Positions 1-4,808 of a stretch of DNA of 6,029 nucleotides are shown one piece after another. How positions within the stretch are numbered: the stretch's first letter is position 1; every line of letters starts with the position of its first letter. The notes beneath the pieces were generated by a model. The model had not been told where the DNA came from. It was given only the letters and a program-made list of their open reading frames with translations, and searched no databases. Position numbers and translations under genes: made by a program. The stretch is from Opitutus sp. GAS368. Lineage in GTDB: Bacteria > Verrucomicrobiota > Verrucomicrobiia > Opitutales > UBA953. The stretch is taken from assembly GCA_945906115.1 (NCBI GenBank), contig CAMDQP010000069.1:1-6029 (forward strand). Reading direction: 5' to 3'.

Positions 1-2
1 TC

Positions 3-41
3 ATCCTGACCTCCGACGGCACGCCAGCTGGCGAAGGCTGA
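3..41 (+). CDS. Possible C-terminal tail of an unidentified plus-strand gene (partial)
   Basis: From base 3 one plus-strand frame reads ILTSDGTPAGEG and then stops with TGA at 39-41. The stop lies eight bases before a strong terminator hairpin (49-74), which is where a gene end would be expected, and the gene would converge on the phosphorylase. Of the other two plus-strand frames, one stops at once and the other runs through the hairpin. Twelve residues are too few to identify a family, so the call rests on position alone and may be chance. Confidence 0.25.
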   Translation: MLTSDGTPAGEG

Positions 42-48
42 AAACGAA

Positions 49-80
49 AGAGCCGCGGATCACTCCGCGGCTCTGTTCTT
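49..80. terminator. Bidirectional Rho-independent terminator between convergent genes
   Basis: A perfect 10-bp stem (AGAGCCGCGG, 49-58, with CCGCGGCTCT, 65-74) encloses a 6-base loop. On the plus strand it is followed by GTTCTTTTCC. Read on the minus strand it is followed by TTCGTTTTC. Both flanks are T-rich, so it can end transcription of the phosphorylase (stop at 97-99, minus) and of any plus-strand gene ending near 41. Confidence 0.85.
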
Positions 81-96
81 TTCCTGGCGGGCCGAC

Positions 97-1431
97 TTAG
101 GCCACGCGCTCGACGACGAGCGGGGGCATGTTCGGGCGCTTCGGGGCGAGGCGGTAGGCGTCGCGGAAGTAGGGCAGCGCGGCGTCGACCTTGGCCTCGT
201 CGTTGTAATGGATCATGATCAGCGGCTCGCCCTGCTTGACCTGCGTGCCGACCTTGCGGATCTCGGTGACGCCGACCGACGGGTCGAGCGTGCCATCCTT
301 GAGGGTGGCGAGGAGACGGACGCCCTGGGCGATCTTACCGGCATCGATAGTGTGGACGTAGCCACGCTTCGGGGCCGGCAGCTTGCGGATGAACTTCGCC
401 TTGGGGAACTTCGAAGGATCATCGATCCAGTCGGTCTTGCCACCCTGGGCGCGGACCATCGCCTTGAACTTCTCGAGGGCAGAACCGTCCTTGAGGTGCT
501 TCTCGACGGTCTGCTTGGCGGAAAGGGTCGAACCGGCGACACCGGCGAGGCGCACGACTTCCATACCCAGCTTGAGGACGAGGTCCTGCAGGTCTTCGGG
601 GCCTTCGCCCTTCAGGAGGCGGACGGCTTCAAGGACTTCGAGGCCCGTGCCAACGGAGTCGCCGAGGGGCTGGTTGATGTCGGTCACGAGGGCCACGCAC
701 TTGCGGTTAAGCGAGCGGGCGACGCGGGTGACGATGCGGGCGAGCTGCTTGGCCTGCTCGAGGTCGCGAATGAAGGAACCGTTGCCCCACTTCACGTCGA
801 TTACCAGGCCTTCGCAGCCTTCAGCGAGCTTCTTGGAGAGGATGCTGCCCGTGATGAGCGGGAGGGAAGGAATCGTGCCCGTCTTCTGGCGGAGCTTGTA
901 GAGGATATCATCCGCCGGAGCGATTTCGCTGCACTGCTCGGTGACCGCGCAACCCACGCGTTCGAGCTGCTGACGGAACTGGTCCATCGTGGCCTTGCCC
1001 TTGAAACCCGGGATCGAGCTGAGCTTCTCGACGGTCGAGATGCAGAACTCTTCGTCCTTGCCGTTCATGCCAGGCATGATGACGCCGGCGGCGGCGCCGA
1101 GGGGTCCGAGCACCATGGAAGTCTTATCGCCCACGCCGCCGGTCGAGACCTTAGCGATCTTGGGCTGGGTGAGACGGTCGAGGTCGATGACGTCACCGGA
1201 GAGGCGGAGCTCTTCGGCCAGGAGCGCGGTTTCCTGCGCGGACATCTGCTTGAAGTAGATCGCCATGGCCAAGGCGGCCTGCTGGGCCTCTGGCATTTCG
1301 GCATCCATGACCGAGTCGACGATCTGTCGGATCTCGTCGGCGGTGAACTCGCCTCCATCCCGCTTCTTCTCGATGAGAGACGTGAAGGAGGGCTTCTCCT
1401 TACGCTTGTGGTCCAAGATTTTCTCTGTCAT
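97..1431 (-). CDS. deoA: Divergent thymidine / pyrimidine-nucleoside phosphorylase homologue
   Basis: A 444-residue cytoplasmic protein of the thymidine phosphorylase family, whose usual members split thymidine or uridine with phosphate into base and (deoxy)ribose 1-phosphate for nucleoside salvage. E. coli DeoA is about 440 residues. Visible parts are an N-terminal helical region (about 15-85), STGGVGDKTS at 96-105, the central lobe with APAD at 171-174, DINQPLG at 251-257, and a C-terminal domain from about 355. Aligned to E. coli DeoA from memory with a constant offset of 10, the pyrimidine-binding Arg181, Ser196 and Lys200 are kept, as are Lys94, Ser96, Ser105 and Thr133. Active-site His85 is Val95, Ser113 is Asn123, and the glycine-rich family signature is replaced by NGKDEEFCIS (123-132). 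The fold assignment is secure; substrate and activity are not. The start is the ATG at 1429-1431, with no clear Shine-Dalgarno. It is probably a single-gene unit ending at the 49-74 hairpin. Confidence 0.85.
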   Translation of the reverse strand: MTEKILDHKRKEKPSFTSLIEKKRDGGEFTADEIRQIVDSVMDAEMPEAQQAALAMAIYFKQMSAQETALLAEELRLSGDVIDLDRLTQPKIAKVSTGGVGDKTSMVLGPLGAAAGVIMPGMNGKDEEFCISTVEKLSSIPGFKGKATMDQFRQQLERVGCAVTEQCSEIAPADDILYKLRQKTGTIPSLPLITGSILSKKLAEGCEGLVIDVKWGNGSFIRDLEQAKQLARIVTRVARSLNRKCVALVTDINQPLGDSVGTGLEVLEAVRLLKGEGPEDLQDLVLKLGMEVVRLAGVAGSTLSAKQTVEKHLKDGSALEKFKAMVRAQGGKTDWIDDPSKFPKAKFIRKLPAPKRGYVHTIDAGKIAQGVRLLATLKDGTLDPSVGVTEIRKVGTQVKQGEPLIMIHYNDEAKVDAALPYFRDAYRLAPKRPNMPPLVVERVA

Positions 1432-1549
1432 AAGTTGTTAGGATTTAGAAGGTTAGAGCCATTCTGCTTTGGACAGGGAGGCGGACTCGCTGTGATGTAA
1501 GTTTTTCTTGAAAAGTCGAGCCAAAACAGGCAAGGCGGCCCGTTTGGGA

Positions 1550-1584
1550 CAAAAAGACACCCCCTCGCCCGCTTTAGACGAGGG
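1550..1584 (-). terminator. Probable terminator of the helicase-ribD unit
   Basis: Read on the minus strand, CCCTCG (1579-1584) pairs with CGAGGG (1562-1567) around an 11-base loop, and five T's (1551-1555) follow six bases later. It sits 50 bases past the ribD stop and upstream of the phosphorylase start. The stem is short, the loop large and the T run slightly displaced, so it is weaker than the other two hairpins in the window. Confidence 0.5.
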
Positions 1585-1633
1585 AATAATGCCTAATTCG
1601 GCCTAGGAGCCTTTTCTTAGACAATGACAGCAC

Positions 1634-2725
1634 TTACCCCAGATGACCCTGATAAAGGGCGTCAGAACCCATCAGGGAGGTCCGTAAGCCCCCCACCGGC
1701 AACACCACCCCATCATGCCAGCTCGGAGCTTCCGCATCGCCCGTACGCGGAGCGACGAAGGCGTAGAGATAATTGGCGGACCTAGCCGACAGCATGGCCG
1801 ACGCCAGGCGCGGACCGGCTTCGACGAGGACGCCGCTGATTTTCTCTTGGGCGCAGCGTTCGGCCCAGACCTTAAGGAAGGAATCCTCGTTACCGACCAG
1901 AGACCAGACCTTAATGCCCTCGGCTTCGTACCATGCGAGGTCCGACTTCTTGGCCGCAGAACCCAGACCGACGACGATGGTGCGGGTGCGGTGGGCGTCT
2001 TGGAAGAGATTCAGGCCCGTCCGTCCGGCGGTCTTAAAATGACGATCCAGGACGAAGCGCACCGGGCAGGTCTCGCCAGCGTCACCGCGGGCGGTCAGGC
2101 GGGGATTATCGGCGAGCGCGGTGTCGGCGCTGACGGCGATGGCGGGAAAAAGACGCCGGAGGTGATGGACGTAGGCTTGCGACTCCGGACCGGTGATCGC
2201 CCTGCCCTGCCCCGCGGGCAAGGTCAGCTTACCGTCGAGCGTCGAGGCGACCTTGAGCGCGACCAACGGCGACCCGTGAACGATCCAGTGATTGAAGATG
2301 AGATTCAGCTCGGTGCATTCTTCCCCCAGCACGCCTTCGACGACCGCGATGCCCTTGGCGCGTAGCAGGTCAAGGCCATGGCCGGCGTGGGCCGGGTTCG
2401 GGTCGCGGGCGCCGACGACGACGGTGCGGATACCGGACGCCAGGATGGCATCGACGCACGGCGGCGTGCGGCCATGCGTGCAGCAGGGCTCGAGCGTGAC
2501 GTGCAGGATGGCATCCGCGGCGGGCTTACGACCCAAGGCGCGGAGGGCCATCACCTCGGCATGCGGGTCGCCAGCCTTGGCGTGAAAGCCTTCCGCGACG
2601 ATTTTACCGCCTTCCGTGATCACCGCCCCGACCATCGGGTTGGGGTGCGTACGGCCCCAAGCCTGACGGGCGAGCTCGAGGGCTCGCCGCATCGGAGGCT
2701 CGGACGCAGGCACGGACACGATCAA
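1634..2725 (-). CDS. ribD: Bifunctional riboflavin biosynthesis protein RibD (deaminase / reductase)
   Basis: At 363 residues it is close to the E. coli enzyme (367). RibD catalyses two consecutive cytoplasmic steps of riboflavin synthesis: deamination of the diaminopyrimidine made from GTP, then NADPH-dependent reduction of the ribose side chain. The deaminase domain (about 10-145) has THPNPMVGAV at 26-35, HAE at 55-57, and PCCTHGRTPPC at 80-90, giving zinc ligands His55, Cys81 and Cys90 and proton shuttle Glu57. The reductase domain (about 152-363) has STLDGK at 161-166, LADNPRLTAR at 204-213 and VEAGP at 301-305. Both halves look intact. The longest frame starts at a TTG (2723-2725) whose last two bases lie in the helicase stop codon, suggesting translational coupling. 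GTG codons 3 and 5 and ATG codon 12 are alternatives; family alignment favours some sequence before Met12. No other rib gene and no FMN riboswitch are visible. Confidence 0.95.
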   Translation of the reverse strand: MIVSVPASEPPMRRALELARQAWGRTHPNPMVGAVITEGGKIVAEGFHAKAGDPHAEVMALRALGRKPAADAILHVTLEPCCTHGRTPPCVDAILASGIRTVVVGARDPNPAHAGHGLDLLRAKGIAVVEGVLGEECTELNLIFNHWIVHGSPLVALKVASTLDGKLTLPAGQGRAITGPESQAYVHHLRRLFPAIAVSADTALADNPRLTARGDAGETCPVRFVLDRHFKTAGRTGLNLFQDAHRTRTIVVGLGSAAKKSDLAWYEAEGIKVWSLVGNEDSFLKVWAERCAQEKISGVLVEAGPRLASAMLSARSANYLYAFVAPRTGDAEAPSWHDGVVLPVGGLRTSLMGSDALYQGHLG

Positions 2726-3909
2726 CGATTGCGCTTACGCGAGGCAGTCGCCGCCTTGGCACTACCGGGAGTCAGCTGCGGTTCGGAATAGTAACGGAAA
2801 TCTTCGAGCTTACGGCGCTCGATGGTGCGGCCGAGGAGAACTTCAATCTGCTGGAGATGGTGCATCTCGTCTGGGGAGAAGAGCGTAAAGGCTTCGCCTT
2901 CGGCGGAAGCGCGGCCGGTACGGCCGATACGGTGGACGTAATCTTCGGCGTGCTCAGGGACGTTGTAATTGATGACGTGCGTGACGCCGCGAATATCCAG
3001 GCCGCGCGAAGCGATGTCGGTCGCCACCATGATAGAGAACTTGCCGGACTTGAAGCCAGCGAGGGCGGCCGCGCGTTCCGACTGCGAGCGGTCGGCGTGC
3101 ATCGTGGCGACGGGCGTGCCGTGGCCTTCAATCCACTCCGCGATACGGTCGGCATCGCGTTTGGTGCGAGTGAAGACGATGACGGACTTGTAACCGCTCT
3201 TGTTGAGCAGGGCCAGCAGCAGGTCGTACTTCTGGAAGATGTCGACCGGGTAGATGGCGTGTTCGACCGTATCGGCGGCGCCGAGACCGGTGCGAACGTC
3301 GACCGTGACTGGGTCGCGGAGGGCCCAACCGGCGATGCGACCGATGGCGTCGGAGATCGTGGCGGAGAAGAGCAGCGCCTGACGATCCTTCGGACAATAG
3401 TTGACGATGCGGGTGACGTCTTCGATGAAACCCATGTCGAGCATGCGGTCGACTTCATCCATGATGAGCATCTGGATGGACTTCAGGTCCAAGATCTTCT
3501 GCTCATGCAAGTCGAGCAGACGGCCCGGGGTGGCAATGACGACATCGACGCCCTCCTCAAGCGCCTTGACCTGGGCGCCGTAGCCCACGCCGCCGTAGAG
3601 GAGCGCGGTACGGGTCCCGAAGTGCTTACCGTACTTCTGGAAATTCTCGTCGACCTGAACGGCGAGCTCGCGCGTCGGGACGAGGACGAGACAGCGCGGC
3701 TTGCCGGCGGCGGGACCAAGGAGCGAAAGCGTCGGGAGCGCGAACGCGGCGGTCTTACCGGTACCAGTCTGAGCGGCGCCGATGAGATCCTTGCGGGCCA
3801 TGATGACCGGGATGGCCTGTTCCTGGATGGGGGTCGGGGTCACGTAGCCGTGTTCGGCTAAGGAGCGCAGGACTGGCTCGGGCAGACCGAGGTCGGAAAA
3901 CGTAGACAT
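2722..3909 (-). CDS. rhlE: DEAD-box ATP-dependent RNA helicase, RhlE-like, with a DEVD motif II
   Basis: A 395-residue cytoplasmic RNA helicase with the full DEAD-box motif series: Q motif in the first 30 residues (FSDLGL, then PTPIQEQAIP), motif I AQTGTGKT 46-53, Ia PTREL 78-82, Ib TPGR 127-130, motif II DEVD 151-154, III SAT 183-185, IV VIVFTRTKR 243-251, V ATDIASRGLDI 296-306, VI HRIGRTGR 326-333. After the two RecA-like domains there is only a short basic tail ending in SRKRNR, as in compact RhlE proteins, which remodel RNA in ribosome assembly or mRNA decay. Motif II has Val in place of the usual Ala, while the ATP- and Mg-contacting D, E and D remain, so activity is likely. The start is the ATG at 3907-3909, supported by the Q motif beginning at residue 4. 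No Shine-Dalgarno is visible. The stop overlaps the ribD start by four bases. The exact paralogue (RhlE, SrmB or other) is less certain than the family. Confidence 0.95.
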   Translation of the reverse strand: MSTFSDLGLPEPVLRSLAEHGYVTPTPIQEQAIPVIMARKDLIGAAQTGTGKTAAFALPTLSLLGPAAGKPRCLVLVPTRELAVQVDENFQKYGKHFGTRTALLYGGVGYGAQVKALEEGVDVVIATPGRLLDLHEQKILDLKSIQMLIMDEVDRMLDMGFIEDVTRIVNYCPKDRQALLFSATISDAIGRIAGWALRDPVTVDVRTGLGAADTVEHAIYPVDIFQKYDLLLALLNKSGYKSVIVFTRTKRDADRIAEWIEGHGTPVATMHADRSQSERAAALAGFKSGKFSIMVATDIASRGLDIRGVTHVINYNVPEHAEDYVHRIGRTGRASAEGEAFTLFSPDEMHHLQQIEVLLGRTIERRKLEDFRYYSEPQLTPGSAKAATASRKRNR

Positions 3910-4026
3910 AAAGTTGACTTAGAAAGCGATACGCTGGGTCAAAGGGAAAGGATAAAGGAAGGAAAACTCGGCGGAGAAGCCAAAGCACAGCCCAGATGGG
4001 GCATTTGAGTGCTTTCGGGTCCGGGT

Positions 4027-4055
4027 TTGACAATCCCCTCGGGATTCCCTGCATA
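4027..4055 (+). promoter_or_regulatory. Candidate promoter of tRNA-His
   Basis: A perfect -35 consensus TTGACA (4027-4032) is followed, after 17 bases, by TGCATA (4050-4055), a poor -10 match. The location, 30-60 bases before the tRNA, is right. The spacer contains an inverted repeat, AATCCC-CTC-GGGATT (4032-4046). The -35 is good and the -10 weak, so this is tentative. Confidence 0.3.
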
Positions 4056-4059
4056 GGGC

Positions 4060-4080
4060 TTCCTTCTGCTAAAGAAGGAA
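4060..4080 (+). repeat. Perfect 8-bp inverted repeat in the tRNA-His leader
   Basis: TTCCTTCT (4060-4067) and AGAAGGAA (4073-4080) are exact reverse complements separated by the five bases GCTAA. The repeat ends five bases before the tRNA. In the precursor RNA it would form a hairpin right next to the RNase P cleavage site. No T run follows on either strand, so it is not an ordinary terminator. Confidence 0.6.
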
Positions 4081-4085
4081 CGCAC

Positions 4086-4163
4086 GGTGGTTGTAGCTCA
4101 GTTGGTTAGAGCACTGGTTTGTGGTACCAGGGGTCGGGGGTTCAAGTCCCCTCAATCACCCCA
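4086..4163 (+). tRNA. trnH: tRNA-His, anticodon GTG
   Basis: A full cloverleaf can be drawn. The acceptor stem GTGGTTG (4087-4093) pairs with CAATCAC (4153-4159) with one G-U. The D arm is GCTC/GAGC. The anticodon stem CTGGT/ACCAG holds the loop TTGTGGT, with GTG at 4121-4123. The T arm is GGGGG/CCCCT around TTCAAGT. The extra 5' G at 4086 faces C at 4160 (position 73), the G-1:C73 pair that identifies tRNA-His to its synthetase, so G-1 is gene-encoded and probably kept by RNase P. The CCA end is also encoded (4161-4163). It is a single tRNA gene with its own terminator. Confidence 0.97.
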
Positions 4164-4171
4164 CTTTGCAG

Positions 4172-4204
4172 GAGCCCCGGAGCAATCCGGGGCTCTTCTC
4201 ATTT
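4172..4204 (+). terminator. Rho-independent terminator of tRNA-His
   Basis: A perfect 9-bp GC-rich stem, GAGCCCCGG (4172-4180) with CCGGGGCTC (4187-4195), has a 6-base loop and is followed by TTCTCATTT. It starts eight bases past the CCA end. The minus-strand side has no T run, so it probably does not serve the gene at 4251-4760. Confidence 0.85.
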
Positions 4205-4250
4205 AGCCCCCGGCCTGCCTAGCCCTAGCCCTGTCCCTATAGCCCTTGGC

Positions 4251-4760
4251 TCAGCCGTGGGCGCCCTTGGACTTGAAGTAGGCCTCGATGGCGTCGCGGA
4301 TAGCCTTCTCCAGCTCGTCGTCCTTAGACTTTAGCTCCGCGTCGATCGTCGGTTCGCCGACCTGCACGCCGCGACGGAACCACTTGTCGCCGCTAAAGGA
4401 AAACCGCTGACCGTAGTAGGTCACGTAGGTGACATGAAACTTATAACCGGACGGGTAGTTGGTCAGCGTGACGTAAGCCTTCGCCACTGGGTAGTCGGGC
4501 TTCACCTTCTGCAAAGCCTTGCGGACCTCGGCCGTCACTTCCTTGGAATCACACTTGATGGTGTGGTCCATGAAGCGCGCGTCGGCGAACTCGACTTCGA
4601 ACGGAAAGAAGATGCCCGTCTGCAGACCGCGGAAACCCGAACCAGGAATGCCGAAATAAAGGATGGCGAAGGAGATGACGCTGACGGCAGCCAGGGATAG
4701 GAGGCCGACCACCGGAGACATCGGCTTCTTGAGTTCGACGGAGCACATGTCGAAAGGCAT
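4251..4760 (-). CDS. Small membrane-anchored protein of unknown function
   Basis: I do not recognise the family. The 169 residues comprise a short N-terminal stretch with Lys11-Lys12, one strongly hydrophobic segment (about 15-38, rich in Val, Leu, Ala and Ile), and a soluble part of about 125 residues. The lysines before the segment suggest an uncleaved signal anchor with the C-terminus outside the cytoplasm. The soluble part has an aromatic, beta-prone stretch (about 94-128, many Tyr and Phe) and a charged, probably helical C-terminus (about 138-166, DDELEKAIRDAIEAYFKSK). There is no heme, zinc or obvious catalytic motif. ATGs at codons 5 and 14 are alternative starts; codon 14 would put the hydrophobic segment at the very N-terminus. 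It lies 48 bases downstream of the cytochrome c gene on the same strand, so the two may be co-transcribed. The protein-like composition makes a real gene likely. Confidence 0.75.
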   Translation of the reverse strand: MPFDMCSVELKKPMSPVVGLLSLAAVSVISFAILYFGIPGSGFRGLQTGIFFPFEVEFADARFMDHTIKCDSKEVTAEVRKALQKVKPDYPVAKAYVTLTNYPSGYKFHVTYVTYYGQRFSFSGDKWFRRGVQVGEPTIDAELKSKDDELEKAIRDAIEAYFKSKGAHG

Positions 4761-4808
4761 AGGTAGCCCCGGCCCCGAATCAACCAGATTGGAGCGGAGG
4801 GCGGCGGC

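Noticed and set aside
208..1500. Long open frame (430 codons) on the plus strand antisense to the phosphorylase
   Set aside because: The minus-strand protein aligns to a known family over its full length. The plus-strand product is rich in Asp, Glu, Gly, Leu and Arg with no recognisable motif, as expected for the mirror frame of a GC-rich gene.
1495..1524. Possible minus-strand promoter for the phosphorylase (TTGGCT, 18 bases, TTACAT)
   Set aside because: Four of six and three of six matches to consensus is no better than expected by chance in a 200-base gap. Some promoter probably lies in 1432-1633, but I cannot place it.
2857..3861. 334-codon open frame on the plus strand antisense to the helicase
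   Set aside because: It lies entirely within a gene with every DEAD-box motif intact. Its low-complexity composition (Gly, Asp, Val, Arg) is that of a shadow frame.
3755..4054. Minus-strand frame of 99 codons across the helicase start and intergenic region
   Set aside because: It is out of frame with the helicase. Its 3' part is a frame-shifted read of the Q motif and motif I region, and the upstream part has no protein character.
4214..4246. Short direct repeats (AGCCCT-like units) after the tRNA terminator
   Set aside because: There are only three or four imperfect six-base units with no flanking structure. They are too short to call a repeat element or attachment site, and no integrase is present beside the tRNA.
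4164..4250. tRNA-His 3' end as an integration site for a mobile element
   Set aside because: tRNA genes are common integration targets, but no second copy of the tRNA 3' end and no integrase gene is visible in the window, and the native terminator directly follows the tRNA.
4119..4334. Small plus-strand frame starting inside the tRNA
   Set aside because: It begins in the tRNA-His anticodon stem, reads through the terminator hairpin and then antisense to another gene. It has no motif.
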